From Bordetella sp. 02P26C-1 (GTDB taxonomy: Bacteria; Pseudomonadota; Gammaproteobacteria; Burkholderiales; Burkholderiaceae_B), in NCBI RefSeq assembly GCF_009763255.1, contig NZ_WSJB01000022.1, positions 310,001 through 374,000 on the forward strand: a stretch of 64,000 nt of DNA, read 5' to 3'. A model generated the notes under the pieces. That model saw only the letters and a program-made list of their open reading frames with translations. It ran no database searches and was not told the origin of the DNA. A program made the position numbers and the translations under genes. Shown here in pieces: positions 1 to 12,081 of the stretch (its first letter is position 1; each line of letters begins with the position of its first letter).

Positions 1-489
1 TGCCCGCCAGCTTCACCACCGCGACGAGCACGCCCAATAGAAAGACTGACACCATGCTCCACGGACGCAGTAGTCCGTAGGCGCGAACCACACCTGCGAA
101 CCCTGGTGGCGCGCGGCCAAAGGTGAGCGGGCCCAGCACCCACAACAGCAGCAGCAACTGCACGAGCGGCACGCCGAATCCCGACAACCCGGTCATCAAC
201 GCGGTGGCGTAATAGCCCTGATCCCACGTCATCCCAACCGCATCGAGCATCGATGCCTGTCGGGTCATCCCCCCGACCGACATACTCACGACGGGATAAA
301 TGTTAGCGACGGTGAAGCATATCAACGCTGCCAGACAGAGCGCCAGCCAGCCTGACAACGTGATGCCGGAATAGCGCCACAGCGTGGTGCCACAGCGGTC
401 GCATAGCGCCCGCTCACCACGCTGCAGCATGTGTCGTCGGAAGATCGCGCCGCAGTGCTCACACGCAATTAACGGCTCGGGCGGGATGC

Positions 490-493
<4 letters not shown>
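1..493 (-). CDS. PqiA-like inner-membrane protein (partial, runs off left edge)
   Basis: About 164 codons of a PqiA-domain protein are visible. I translated this stretch by hand. The N-terminus has two CxxC pairs (CEHC, then CDRC about 20 residues later), the zinc-ribbon-like motif of the PqiA family. Hydrophobic segments follow (LSGWLALCLAALICFTVANIYP and VQLLLLLWVLGPLTF). PqiA proteins are inner-membrane partners of PqiB/MCE lipid-transport proteins. The likely start is TTG at 493-491, which overlaps the clpA stop codon, so the gene is probably translationally coupled to clpA. An in-frame stop lies four codons upstream, so no earlier start is possible. PqiB, if present, would be outside the window. 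Confidence 0.75.
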
Positions 494-2802
<2,309 letters not shown>

Positions 2803-2858
2803 GCTTCCTCCATAACGCATTGAAGCGATCGAAAAACACGTTTCATATTCTATGCCGA

Positions 2859-5114
2859 TCAGGGCGTAACACCAGCGATTTCAAACACTACGCGGTCGTG
2901 TCGGCCCTGTTCGTCCATGACCGTCAATGTATACCGACCATTGTGCACTAAAGATAGTTTCATCCATTCCGTTGCCTCGCCCTGTTGCCGCACTTGCCCA
3001 TCTAGCAACCACCATACCTGACCTCTCGCGCCACGGGCACTGACTTCGAGGGCGACCGCGCGACTGCCGGGTACGGGTCGCAATACTGCGCCATCGGCCA
3101 GCCCTTGCACCCGCAACAGCGCACCTGCTGGATCGGCATAACCGGCGAACGTTGGGGGAACCGTTTCGTCCAGCGCCCACGCCGCCCGTGGCTGGTCGCA
3201 GGCCTGGGCTTGGCGACTGCCCTGTTCCCAACCGTGCGGCCAGCACGTCACCACCCGTTTTACACTAAATGGACGGTTGCGCGCTGAAAAAGGCCCTGCA
3301 GGCAATACGGCTACTAGATCTTGAAGCAAAGGCGCGGCGACGTTGGCGCCGAAAAATCCGGGATTGGGCGTACCGTCCGGGCGGCCCACCCACACACCGA
3401 TGGTCCAGGTGTCCGTCACGCCAACGGCCCAGGCATCACGAAAACCAAAACTTGTGCCAGTTTTCCACGCGAGACGACGGCCCGTTTGCTCCAACGGCCG
3501 GTCCGGATGGCCGCCACCTTCGAGAATATCGCGCACAATCCAGGCCGCGCCCGGACTCATCATGCGCCATTCCACCCGAGGTTGATCCGGTGTGAGCCGG
3601 GGCACGCCCGCGACACCATCGCGGGCAAAAGCGCGATAAGCACCGACCAGCTCTTCTAATGTGGTGCCGCCCCCGCCCAAAATCAAGCTTAAATTTGGCG
3701 TCGCGCCAGCCGGCATGCGCAAATGGATGCCGCCCGTGGCGAGCCGGCCGGCGAAACGCGCGGGCCCGACGCGGTCGAGCAGATCGACCGCCGGGACGTT
3801 CAAAGACCGCTGCAACGCTTGCGACACGCTCACCGGCCCCGAAAACGCCGCCTGAAAATTGCCAGGGGCATAGCCACCAAACGACAGTGGCGCATCGAGC
3901 AGCATGCTCTCCGAATGGATCAGCCCGTCCTCCAGTGCCTGCGCGTACAGGAATGGCTTAAGCGTCGATCCCGGCGAACGGACGGCGCGCACCATATCGA
4001 CATGGGCATACCGGCTTTCGTCGGAGAAGTCGGCCGAGCCGGCATATGCCTTGATCTCCAGGCTATCGTTGTCCATCACCAGGATGGCCATCGATACACG
4101 CGCCGGCAACGCGTCGATGCGATCGAGCAGCATTTGCTCGGCGACCGTCTGGATCTCCGCGTCCAGCGTGGAAGACACAATCGTGGCACGCTGGCCGCGA
4201 CGGCGTTGCTCGCTCTGCAAGCGCTCTGCGGCTAACGGCGCCAGCCATCGCGCGCGCAAGGGGGGAGCAAGTACATTTTCGATTTTGGCGTCGGCCACGG
4301 CATCAGCGCTCCAGACGCCCAGCGCCGCCATGCGATCCAGCACTTTATTGCGGGCAAGCTCGGCGGCTTGCGGATGGCGGTCGGGACGCAAGCGCGAAGG
4401 CGATTGCGGCAGCGCGGTCAACAGGGCGGCTTCGGCGGGGCTTAGGTCCATTGCGGATTTACCCAGCCACATCCGCGACGCCATCTCGACGCCTTCCACG
4501 ATGCCGCCCATGGGCGCATGCGTGAGATACAGGCCTAGAATTTCGTCCTTGGTGTAGTGCAGCTCCAATTGCAATGCGCGCGCCATCTGGCGCAATTTGG
4601 CCGCCAAGCTGCGAGAAGGCTGCCCGGCCAGTTGAGGATCAAGCAAACGGGCGACTTGCATCGTGATGGTGGAGCCCCCAGACACGATACGTCCGTGCAC
4701 CAACCATTGCCACGCCGCCCGGGTCAATGCTACCGGGTTGATCCCCGGGTGCCAATAAAACCAGCGATCTTCATAACCGAGCAGCGTCTCTAAATAATGC
4801 GGCGACACCTGATCGGGCGTGACCGGATACCGCCAGACGCCATCACGGCTGGGATAAGAGCGCAGCAGGGTGCCATCAGCCGCGACGACGACGGACGCGC
4901 CCCCAACACCCGGCGTGGGCGGTGGAAACAGGCGATCCAAGGTGACGCCGATCGCGGCCAACAGCGCGACTGCGATGAGCATCGCCCTCGCCCACCGGAT
5001 AGCAGTCGTACCGCTACGTGGGGCGTCGGCACTGCGCCCCAACCGCCCCGCGACTGCGCGCGCGGCCTGCCTTATCGCGCTGCCACGCGGTCGCGAACCT
5101 CGATCGGGCTCCAT
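2859..5114 (-). CDS. pbpC: Penicillin-binding protein 1C, PbpC
   Basis: Bifunctional class A penicillin-binding protein, 751 aa, that polymerises and cross-links peptidoglycan in the periplasm. Visible parts are one N-terminal membrane anchor (ARAMLIAVALLAAIGVTLDR), a GT51 glycosyltransferase with EDRWFYWHPGINP and GGSTITMQVARLL, then a transpeptidase with SxxK in SPGSTLKPF, SLN in QRSLNVPAV and KTGTSFG. The C-terminal beta domain typical of PbpC follows. Its start overlaps the end of the alpha-2-macroglobulin gene by 43 bases, so the two are co-transcribed as in E. coli yfhM-pbpC. The first ATG is used; a later start around the anchor is possible. Confidence 0.94.
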   Translation of the reverse strand: MEPDRGSRPRGSAIRQAARAVAGRLGRSADAPRSGTTAIRWARAMLIAVALLAAIGVTLDRLFPPPTPGVGGASVVVAADGTLLRSYPSRDGVWRYPVTPDQVSPHYLETLLGYEDRWFYWHPGINPVALTRAAWQWLVHGRIVSGGSTITMQVARLLDPQLAGQPSRSLAAKLRQMARALQLELHYTKDEILGLYLTHAPMGGIVEGVEMASRMWLGKSAMDLSPAEAALLTALPQSPSRLRPDRHPQAAELARNKVLDRMAALGVWSADAVADAKIENVLAPPLRARWLAPLAAERLQSEQRRRGQRATIVSSTLDAEIQTVAEQMLLDRIDALPARVSMAILVMDNDSLEIKAYAGSADFSDESRYAHVDMVRAVRSPGSTLKPFLYAQALEDGLIHSESMLLDAPLSFGGYAPGNFQAAFSGPVSVSQALQRSLNVPAVDLLDRVGPARFAGRLATGGIHLRMPAGATPNLSLILGGGGTTLEELVGAYRAFARDGVAGVPRLTPDQPRVEWRMMSPGAAWIVRDILEGGGHPDRPLEQTGRRLAWKTGTSFGFRDAWAVGVTDTWTIGVWVGRPDGTPNPGFFGANVAAPLLQDLVAVLPAGPFSARNRPFSVKRVVTCWPHGWEQGSRQAQACDQPRAAWALDETVPPTFAGYADPAGALLRVQGLADGAVLRPVPGSRAVALEVSARGARGQVWWLLDGQVRQQGEATEWMKLSLVHNGRYTLTVMDEQGRHDRVVFEIAGVTP

Positions 5115-8100
5115 CGCTCGCCTACGCCTCGCAGTTCGGGCCGATACATATCTTCCGCCACCGTCGATGGCACCACATAGCGCCCCGGCGTGACGACGCG
5201 CGCCATATAAAAGATCTCGATGGCTTCGCCGCCCAACGCCGTGGCAGCCACGTAACGGTCATCACGGAACTCGCGGTGCTTGATCGCCGGATTCGACATG
5301 GCGTCAGCGACGTTGACTCCGTCGATTTCCCAATCGCGCATCTCGGGGCTTTGCGAAAGATTCAGGTTCTCGATCTCCAGCCCGGCCGGTACGCGATCCA
5401 CGATCAGCGCGTCCGGAATGGTTTGGTTGGCCGCCGCCGTCAATCTCACCACCAGCATATCGCCGGTGCGCAATACGCCACCATCCCAGGGTTTGCCGTC
5501 AGGGGTGTACCAGCGACGCTGCAGCTTAATCGCATCACCGCGCGGCGCGGGCGCTTCCGTGCGCGTGCCCTGCATGTCGTACTCGATGAACAGGGGCGCC
5601 GCACCGGTATTGGTGACTTGCAGAGTCGGCAGCACATCTGCCGACAAAGCGATCGTTTCATCCGAGGCCTTGCTTACAGCGCGTCCACCCGTGGCCATCT
5701 GGATATTGGCATTCCACGGCTTGTCGGCGTCGCCGCCGGCGGCACGCGCGGCCAGCACCAAGGCCATCTGCTCCTGAGTGGAGAAATACGCGCGGCCGCG
5801 CAGCAGTCCATCCAGCTGCGACAGCAGGGACTCGCGCTGTGCCGGTGCCAGGCCGTATTGGCTGGCGATGGCGTATCCCAGCGCATAGTCCCGCACCGGG
5901 CTACCATAGTCGCCTAACCACGCGTTTTGCTGATAGCGCCCCCGTATGGGATAGCCATAGGGCCGCGCATAGGCGAGTTCCATGGCCTTGTTCATGCGTG
6001 CGGTATCGCCCATCAGCTCAAAAGCGGCGGCCATCTGAATCAGCGGCAACGGCGACAACGCACGTTCCTGATAACGGTCAAACAGCTGACGCAGCGTCGC
6101 AAGGGAGGCCTGCTTATCGCGGGCAAGCACCAACGCGGCCGACGCATAACCGGCGAAACGGCGATGATCGTTGCGCATCAGTTCGAGATAGCTGCTATCG
6201 ACATTGCCGTTTTGCAGCGAGCGACGCAACACTTCTGGCCATGTGCCAAAAGCACCCAAGCTTTGCTGCAGCTGTTCTTGCAGCCACTGGCGCGACCGCG
6301 CGAAAGCCGTCTCGGGCACCTCGAAGCCCTGCTCGCGCGCATCCTGCAAAAAGCCCACCGCATAGGCGGTCAGCCACACATCCCTGGCCGAACCTTCGTT
6401 ACCCCAGAGCGAATAGGCCCCGGCCGACGAACGCATTCCCGCCAGACGACTAATCGCAGCGGAGATCTTGTCCGCCCGCTGTTGTTTGTCCGGCACCGTC
6501 AAACCGAACCGTTTAACATCCTGCTCGTCGAGCAACACCCACGGTATCACGGCGCTAATGGTCTGTTCCGTGCAGCCATAGGGATAACGCAACAGGTCTT
6601 GGACCAAGCGCGATACGTTGATCGGCGGTCGATTCGACAGGGTAATGTTGGCCGTGACCGAATCCGGGTAATAGCCTGTCGTCGCCTGCTCGCCGGGTGC
6701 GAACGTCTCACCCGCATCCAGGCGCACGCGTCGCACTATCTGTTCTGCCGCGTACGCGGGCTGGACTTGCAGCATCGCCTCGCGTTCGATGTGAATCGGC
6801 TTCGGTCCGCCCTGACCCTCCACGGTCAGACGCATCAGTCCCGGGCCGTAAGACCCCGTCGGCGTCGCCGTAAATCGTACGGTCGTGCGCTGCTTGTCTC
6901 GCAGCGTCAGCGTGCGCGTGCCTCCATCGGCGATAGACAGCGGGTCCAGCGCATCCAGATTGAGCTTGACTTGCTGAGTCGCGCCGCTGAGATTCGCCAC
7001 ATCGACTGCCACCGTCGCACGGTCGCCCGGCGAGATGAAGCGCGGCATGTTCAACTCGGCGACGATGGGTGCGGCCACCACCATCTCCTGCTCGGCGTGA
7101 CCATAATTTGCGTCGGTAAACGCCACGGCCATCAAGCGCAGGGTTCCGTTGAAATCCGGCAGATTCAGCGTGATCTCGCCCTCGCCTTTGTCATTCAACA
7201 CGACCGGACCAGAGAAAAGATCTACCAGCTTGACCTTTTTCGGCAGGCTGCGGCTGTCGCCGCGCATCGCGGCATCACCGCCCCACTTCAAGCGGCCCTG
7301 CGTGCCGTCCATTTTCTCGATCAGCTTGCCATACATATCACGCAGTTCCGCGTCATAACGATGCTTGCCGAAAAAGAAATCCATCGGGTCCGGTGTCGCG
7401 TACTGGTTGATGTTGAGAATCCCAACATCCACCGCAGACAACGTCACATGGGCAGCCTGGTCCCGCGCGCCCTCGACTTTGACCCGCACCGTCGTCGGCT
7501 TTTCCGGTTCGACTTTGGCCGGAGCCGACAGCGAGACATCCAGGCGACGGTCGGCGTTAGCAATGGGCAGATAGGTCAACCCCACCGCGCGTGCGGGTGT
7601 AATACGCTCGCCGGCACTGCCGGGTCTGAACACCACGGCGGACACATAGAGATCGTGGCGTTTCCAGGAGGCATCCACCGGGATGTCGATCTGCGTACCG
7701 GTCGCCTTGACCGCGACCCACTTGGACCACAGCATGCGATCGCCTTCGACCGCAATCAGCGCCTGACCATCGTGAGGCGGGGTGACCGTGAGTTTGACGG
7801 TATCCCCGGGACGCGCGGGTGCGCCTTCCAGCTTCATTTGGACGCGATCAGGACGATTGCCCATGGTATCCGCATCTTGGGCGTCCCAGCCCGCATAAAA
7901 CCGATAGCGCATGACTTGGCCGGTTTCCGGGTCGGTGACTTCCAAGCGATAGCGGCCCCAGTCTACCGGCAGCGTCAGCGACGTGCGATCGGGCAGTGCC
8001 ACGGTACGAGAATCCTCCAGATCCTCGGTTTCCGTATAGCCGCTATTCCAACCGCGCTGATCGTCATAACGCCAGTAATAATCGCGCCGCTCGCGGAACA

Positions 8101-10303
8101 GTCGCAACTGCGCCTCAGGCAGAGGCACGACTTCGCCCTTCGTATTCACACGAACGAGTTCGAAACCGGCCGGCGCCCCCTCGTGTGTGACGTCATTGTT
8201 GAATAGTGGACGCACCGCGATGAGCTTGTCCGCCGGCCATATCGTGCGCTCAAGCGAACGCACCACGGGGCGGCCGCCAGATTCCAGCAGGCTCGCCGAC
8301 AAACGCACGCTCACCGGCGATTTCGCGGCACCGGCGGACTGCGGATCCACGATCAGCCGAGCCATGCCTTTATCGTCCAGTGTGGTTTCGGGCAGCTCTT
8401 CGTAATGACGCAGCGTGTCATCGGCCACATCACCGAAGACGAAGCCCGGCCATTGCTGCGCCAATGGGTATCGCTCGCGCTTGACCTGGAAGCTCGCCAA
8501 GAGGCGATTGCCGGCCGCGGGCGCGCCATAGAGATAATCGCCCTGTACGTCCACGGTCCAATCATCGTCCGGCGCCAAGGTCGCCTGGTCCGTGTCCAGA
8601 TGCAGTTTCATGCGTTCCGGCAAAAACTCTTCGGTCTGGAACCACCAGCTCGCGTCAGGCAGCTTGGAGGCGGGATCGACGCGCAGCTCCAGCAGCCATT
8701 TCCCCGTCTGCGCATCGACCGGCAAACTGATGGCGTGCTGCACGTAGTGCGCGACCTTTTCATCGGGCTGCCATAACTCGCTGCGTACCACACGCCCGTC
8801 AGGGCGCTTTAACACCGCTGTCAACGGCACGGCGGCAATGGGTTTGCCGTCGAGGTCACGCGGCAGCACGGAGACCTGGAACGTCTCGCCGGGACGATAA
8901 AGATTCCGGCCGGCATAGACGAATAAATTGTTAGGCCGCGCGACATGTCCGCCAATATCAAACTCGGACAGATCCAAGGCCGGCTCCCCCAAGGACAGCA
9001 GCGTCAGCTCGCCACCTCTCACGGCGCGAATCACGCGTGCCCGCGAGGCGTCTCCATCGAATCGCACATGGCCGTTTTTGTCGGTCGCCGCCTTGGCCAG
9101 CACCTTTCCGGCGCCATCGACCAGCTCGACCTGCACCTCGCCCACCGGCTGACCGGATTTCAGCGAGATCACATAAGCCTCGGTGCGATCGCTATAGCGT
9201 CGCACATGCAAGCCCATGTCGCTGATGTAGAAATAGGACACTTGATATTCATAGCGAAACCGGCCGGGCTCGCTCATGATCGCGACGTAAATACCGGGTT
9301 GTTGCAACTCCGCGATCTTCTCGACGGGCAGGAATGTCACGTGACGGCGGTTGGGTTTGTCGTCGGTGAGGAAGCGGCCTTGGTAAACGCTTTTAGCCAG
9401 ACTATGCAGCCGGTCCAGGTCCCAGGTGCTGACAAGCCCCTTCAGGCTGCGGTTATCCGCATAGCGCCACTCGTTCTCTTCGTCTGAAACCGACGTCCCC
9501 ACCAGACCCAGCACGTTGTCGTAAAACGCCGGTAATTGCTCGGGCGGCACGCGCAAGAACTGCACATCCACCTCGGGCATGTTGACGGTGGCAATAGGCA
9601 GCCCGCCGTTTTGCCCGGCCGGCAGCACCACCCCGCGACTGGCAAAGTAGAACGAAGGCGGCATGGCCTCGGTATGGACTTGGCATTCACGATCGCCGCC
9701 TAAAGTCGCGCCACCCGCACCGGGCAGATCGGCGCGCATGCGCAAAGCGTACGATCGCTGCGGCTGCACATAGGGGAAATAGACAATGCGCGGGTTCTCG
9801 CCAATGCTCCAGGCGCCTTCTACGACTTTGCCCGTGGCAGCCGTGGTGCCAGCACGCTCATCGCCAGCCTTGGAGCTGGAATGCGCGTTGGCGTTACTGT
9901 GTTCGTCATCGTCGCCTTCTTCGGTCGGCGCCGGACCCTGGTCGAGCACGGTGATATAGCGGCTTAGATCGCTTTTCCGGTCCACCGGCTGGGTAAAGGT
10001 GATCGCCAGCGCCATGGCGTCCTGGAATTGGCGGGGTTTGCAGTCCAGCATGCCGAACGGATCGGCCTGCCCGACGAGCGCCGTGTCCGGGAGATTGGAA
10101 TCGGACTGGCTGCCACCCGGGGCGCTCGTAGACGGAGCGCTGTTGCCCTTGGTGGTCGTAGCAATCGCCGGGGCAGACGCAGGCGCCTGGACCGCAGCCG
10201 AACCGCCATCCGCATCATTACTGCGCGCCAGCCACACCCCTGCCCCAATCGCGGCGGCAATGACGACTGCCGCGATGCCGATCACGCTGCCCTTTTTACC
10301 CAT
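5072..10303 (-). CDS. yfhM: Bacterial alpha-2-macroglobulin (YfhM type, thioester present)
   Basis: 1743-aa periplasmic protease-trapping protein. The thioester motif is intact: YPYGCTEQ with C1244-T-E-Q1247, which in the family forms the reactive Cys-Gln bond. Upstream are MG-type beta domains (for example GRNLYRPGETFQVSV and AQPAYAAEQIVRRVRL-like segments), downstream the alpha-helical thioester domain and receptor-binding-like end. The N-terminus is a hydrophobic segment (VIGIAAVVIAAAIGAGVWLA) without a lipobox cysteine, so it looks membrane-anchored by a signal anchor rather than lipidated as in E. coli. Pairing with pbpC suggests protection of the envelope when peptidoglycan is damaged (family knowledge plus inference). 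Residues about 125-155 are low-complexity and acidic/serine-rich. Confidence 0.93.
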   Translation of the reverse strand: MGKKGSVIGIAAVVIAAAIGAGVWLARSNDADGGSAAVQAPASAPAIATTTKGNSAPSTSAPGGSQSDSNLPDTALVGQADPFGMLDCKPRQFQDAMALAITFTQPVDRKSDLSRYITVLDQGPAPTEEGDDDEHSNANAHSSSKAGDERAGTTAATGKVVEGAWSIGENPRIVYFPYVQPQRSYALRMRADLPGAGGATLGGDRECQVHTEAMPPSFYFASRGVVLPAGQNGGLPIATVNMPEVDVQFLRVPPEQLPAFYDNVLGLVGTSVSDEENEWRYADNRSLKGLVSTWDLDRLHSLAKSVYQGRFLTDDKPNRRHVTFLPVEKIAELQQPGIYVAIMSEPGRFRYEYQVSYFYISDMGLHVRRYSDRTEAYVISLKSGQPVGEVQVELVDGAGKVLAKAATDKNGHVRFDGDASRARVIRAVRGGELTLLSLGEPALDLSEFDIGGHVARPNNLFVYAGRNLYRPGETFQVSVLPRDLDGKPIAAVPLTAVLKRPDGRVVRSELWQPDEKVAHYVQHAISLPVDAQTGKWLLELRVDPASKLPDASWWFQTEEFLPERMKLHLDTDQATLAPDDDWTVDVQGDYLYGAPAAGNRLLASFQVKRERYPLAQQWPGFVFGDVADDTLRHYEELPETTLDDKGMARLIVDPQSAGAAKSPVSVRLSASLLESGGRPVVRSLERTIWPADKLIAVRPLFNNDVTHEGAPAGFELVRVNTKGEVVPLPEAQLRLFRERRDYYWRYDDQRGWNSGYTETEDLEDSRTVALPDRTSLTLPVDWGRYRLEVTDPETGQVMRYRFYAGWDAQDADTMGNRPDRVQMKLEGAPARPGDTVKLTVTPPHDGQALIAVEGDRMLWSKWVAVKATGTQIDIPVDASWKRHDLYVSAVVFRPGSAGERITPARAVGLTYLPIANADRRLDVSLSAPAKVEPEKPTTVRVKVEGARDQAAHVTLSAVDVGILNINQYATPDPMDFFFGKHRYDAELRDMYGKLIEKMDGTQGRLKWGGDAAMRGDSRSLPKKVKLVDLFSGPVVLNDKGEGEITLNLPDFNGTLRLMAVAFTDANYGHAEQEMVVAAPIVAELNMPRFISPGDRATVAVDVANLSGATQQVKLNLDALDPLSIADGGTRTLTLRDKQRTTVRFTATPTGSYGPGLMRLTVEGQGGPKPIHIEREAMLQVQPAYAAEQIVRRVRLDAGETFAPGEQATTGYYPDSVTANITLSNRPPINVSRLVQDLLRYPYGCTEQTISAVIPWVLLDEQDVKRFGLTVPDKQQRADKISAAISRLAGMRSSAGAYSLWGNEGSARDVWLTAYAVGFLQDAREQGFEVPETAFARSRQWLQEQLQQSLGAFGTWPEVLRRSLQNGNVDSSYLELMRNDHRRFAGYASAALVLARDKQASLATLRQLFDRYQERALSPLPLIQMAAAFELMGDTARMNKAMELAYARPYGYPIRGRYQQNAWLGDYGSPVRDYALGYAIASQYGLAPAQRESLLSQLDGLLRGRAYFSTQEQMALVLAARAAGGDADKPWNANIQMATGGRAVSKASDETIALSADVLPTLQVTNTGAAPLFIEYDMQGTRTEAPAPRGDAIKLQRRWYTPDGKPWDGGVLRTGDMLVVRLTAAANQTIPDALIVDRVPAGLEIENLNLSQSPEMRDWEIDGVNVADAMSNPAIKHREFRDDRYVAATALGGEAIEIFYMARVVTPGRYVVPSTVAEDMYRPELRGVGERWSPIEVRDRVAAR

Positions 10304-10468
10304 AGCACCGCCTCATCCACCGTTGCCGGTGCGCACGTCGCGCCCCGAGCGCCGCAAAAGCTGTCGGACGCGCCGGGACTATACCTAACTTGGGAAGCCT
10401 TGCCCATGGACGGGGGGCGGGTATGACGGGGCTATTTCCTACAATTCTTTACCGCTGACAGGATCGCA

Positions 10469-10783
10469 TCAGGCGGGTTCCATAATGCATTGCAACGGAT
10501 GCTGACGTTGGCGGGCGTATTGGGCCACCTGCGAAATACGTGTCGCCGCGATATCGCGTGGGTATACACCGCAAACGCCACGCCCTTCGTGATGGACCTG
10601 CAGCATGATGCGCGTAGCCTCTTCCTGGTTTTTGCGGAAGAATTTCTGCAGCACCTTCACCACGAATTCCATGGGCGTGTAATCGTCATTGAGCAGCACG
10701 ACCTGGTACATGGGAGGCGGAGCCGTGCGGGCGGTCTCTTTCTCGACGACAAGATCATGCTGTGTATCGGGGGTCGAACTCAT
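10469..10783 (-). CDS. clpS: ClpS adaptor for ClpAP
   Basis: 104-aa N-degron adaptor. The conserved core [20 protein letters not shown] and the helix with [16 protein letters not shown] match ClpS; N and D of LNDDYT and the H of VHHEG bind the N-terminal residue of substrates. The start is placed at ATG 10783 ([10 protein letters not shown]), which gives the usual length; upstream in-frame codons would add an unlikely [11 protein letters not shown]. It is divergent from the cold-shock gene and separated from clpA by the yfhM-pbpC pair. The 165 bases between clpS and the alpha-2-macroglobulin start hold no recognisable gene or terminator. Confidence 0.95.
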   Translation of the reverse strand: MSSTPDTQHDLVVEKETARTAPPPMYQVVLLNDDYTPMEFVVKVLQKFFRKNQEEATRIMLQVHHEGRGVCGVYPRDIAATRISQVAQYARQRQHPLQCIMEPA

Positions 10784-10927
10784 ATGGCGGAATCGATTTG
10801 AAACAATAAGCGGCAAGCCGCAGTTAGCTCAACATTACACGTGCGGATGGGTAATTTCCACACTTGACGGGCGAAACGAAAGCAGCGCATTATCAGGGCA
10901 TTCGGAGACGGCCTAGTACTTGTTAGC

Positions 10928-10946
10928 CCCTCCGGAAGCCGGAGGG
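10928..10946 (+). promoter_or_regulatory. Hairpin in the cold-shock gene leader
   Basis: CCCTCCGG-AAG-CCGGAGGG is a perfect 8-bp stem with a 3-nt loop, 58 bases before the ATG of the cold-shock gene. Cold-shock mRNAs commonly have long structured 5' leaders that control translation with temperature. A role as such a leader element is inference. It lies in the clpS/cold-shock divergent region (10784-11003). Confidence 0.4.
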
Positions 10947-11003
10947 CAACCGGCATGGCCGAATGCTTTCTGTCAAACATACGATTCAAATGAGGCAGTC
11001 CGC

Positions 11004-11249
11004 ATGTCTGATACGAGCGCAACCGCCGTCCAAGGGGATAATCCCAAATCGACTGGCACCGTCAAATGGTTCAACGACGCAAAGGGTTTTGGCTTTATTA
11101 CACCCGATGATGGCGGAGAAGACCTCTTCGCACATTTTTCGTCGATCCAGATGAACGGATTCAAGACCCTGAAAGAAGGCCAAAAAGTGGCTTTCGAAAT
11201 AATACAGGGACCGAAAGGCAAACAAGCATTAAACATCACCTCGGCATAA
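11004..11249 (+). CDS. Cold-shock domain protein (CspA/CspD type)
   Basis: 81-aa single cold-shock domain that binds single-stranded RNA or DNA. RNP1 (KGFGFI) and RNP2-like DLFAHFS are both present in [18 protein letters not shown] and [13 protein letters not shown]. It carries about 14 extra N-terminal residues ([14 protein letters not shown]) before the domain, more than in CspA. The start at ATG 11004 follows GAGGCAG at good spacing. It is monocistronic: a divergent clpS lies upstream and a strong hairpin (11326) lies downstream. Confidence 0.92.
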   Translation: MSDTSATAVQGDNPKSTGTVKWFNDAKGFGFITPDDGGEDLFAHFSSIQMNGFKTLKEGQKVAFEIIQGPKGKQALNITSA

Positions 11250-11325
11250 TCAGTGGGGTGATTGCGCCGGACAATAACTGATCCCGACCTCAGGTCAATC
11301 TGTTTCAAAGGCGGCGTGGTAGTCT

Positions 11326-11356
11326 GGCGGGGCATAATGCCCCGCCTTATTGTTGT
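11326..11356 (+). terminator. Intrinsic terminator-like hairpin after the cold-shock gene
   Basis: GGCGGGGCAT-A-ATGCCCCGCC is a perfect 10-1-10 inverted repeat (11326-11346), realistically an 8-bp GC stem with an ATAAT loop, followed by TTATTGTTT. It ends the cold-shock transcript. It also overlaps an in-frame ATG (11337), which makes that ATG an unlikely start for the next gene. Confidence 0.6.
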
Positions 11357-11429
11357 TTGCTGCTTGCTACGCCTTATGTTGACTCGTCTTGCTCTGCGGT
11401 CCATCCGTCCGATTTCGTTTTGCCGTCTC

Positions 11430-11909
11430 ATGACTGGGATGTTTTCCCGTCGCCGTGCGCTGCAACGCGCGTGCCAATCGCTGGCAGCCCTGATGCTTGT
11501 CTGGGCCGCTCCCGCGCATGCGCAAACGACCACAAGCGCCCAGACCGGCCTGCCTGTGGCCAAGCTGACCGCAGGCATCCACGTGATTCGCGCGGAGGTG
11601 GCCGATACCGAATCCACCCGACGCACCGGGCTCATGTTCCGCGATGCTCTGCCCGATAACGATGGCATGCTGTTCGTCTTCGACGCGCCGGAGGTCCAAT
11701 GTTTCTGGATGCGGAACACGCCCCTGCCCTTATCAATCGCATTTATCGCCGATGACGGAACCATCGTGAATATCGACGACATGGCGCCCCAAACGGACGA
11801 CACGCATTGTTCGGCAAAGCCGGTACGCTATGCGCTGGAAATGGCCCAGGGCTGGTTCGACATGCGCGGCGTGCAAGCCGGGCAACGCATCGCCGGGTTA
11901 CCCCGTTAA
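11430..11909 (+). CDS. Secreted DUF192 protein
   Basis: Exported protein of the DUF192 family, function unknown. The signal peptide is MTGMFSRRRALQRACQSL then an AALMLVWAAPAHA stretch, with cleavage likely after AHA-Q. The mature part has the family signatures RRTGLMFRDALP, DGMLFVF, CFWMRNTPLPL and GWFDMRGVQAG. The start is uncertain: ATG 11430 or 11439 gives a normal signal peptide, ATG 11376 is possible, and neither has a good ribosome-binding site. 11337 is rejected because it lies inside a terminator hairpin. It is convergent with pcaF. Confidence 0.8.
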   Translation: MTGMFSRRRALQRACQSLAALMLVWAAPAHAQTTTSAQTGLPVAKLTAGIHVIRAEVADTESTRRTGLMFRDALPDNDGMLFVFDAPEVQCFWMRNTPLPLSIAFIADDGTIVNIDDMAPQTDDTHCSAKPVRYALEMAQGWFDMRGVQAGQRIAGLPR

Positions 11910-11978
11910 TAAAGGGCGAGCACGCTCGTAGGAACCTTGGCCCCAGACTGAATAAGCGGGACTCGTCGCAACACGTCG

Positions 11979-12008
11979 ATGAAGTCCGCCTCTATGAAGT
12001 CCGCCTCT
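11979..12008. repeat. Perfect 15-bp tandem duplication
   Basis: ATGAAGTCCGCCTCT occurs twice head to tail at 11979-11993 and 11994-12008, in the 172-base space between the convergent DUF192 and pcaF genes. This looks like a recent slippage duplication. Nothing else is recognisable in this space. Confidence 0.85.
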
Positions 12009-12081
12009 AATCAGTACAGGCTGGCCGCGCAACAAAGCAGCGCCGATGCACCCGTGCGATCGGCGCAGACTTGGCGGTGAT

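Noticed and set aside
5927-8206. 759-aa open frame opposite the alpha-2-macroglobulin gene
   Set aside because: Antisense to a clearly conserved gene; composition rich in Arg, His and Gln typical of shadow frames.
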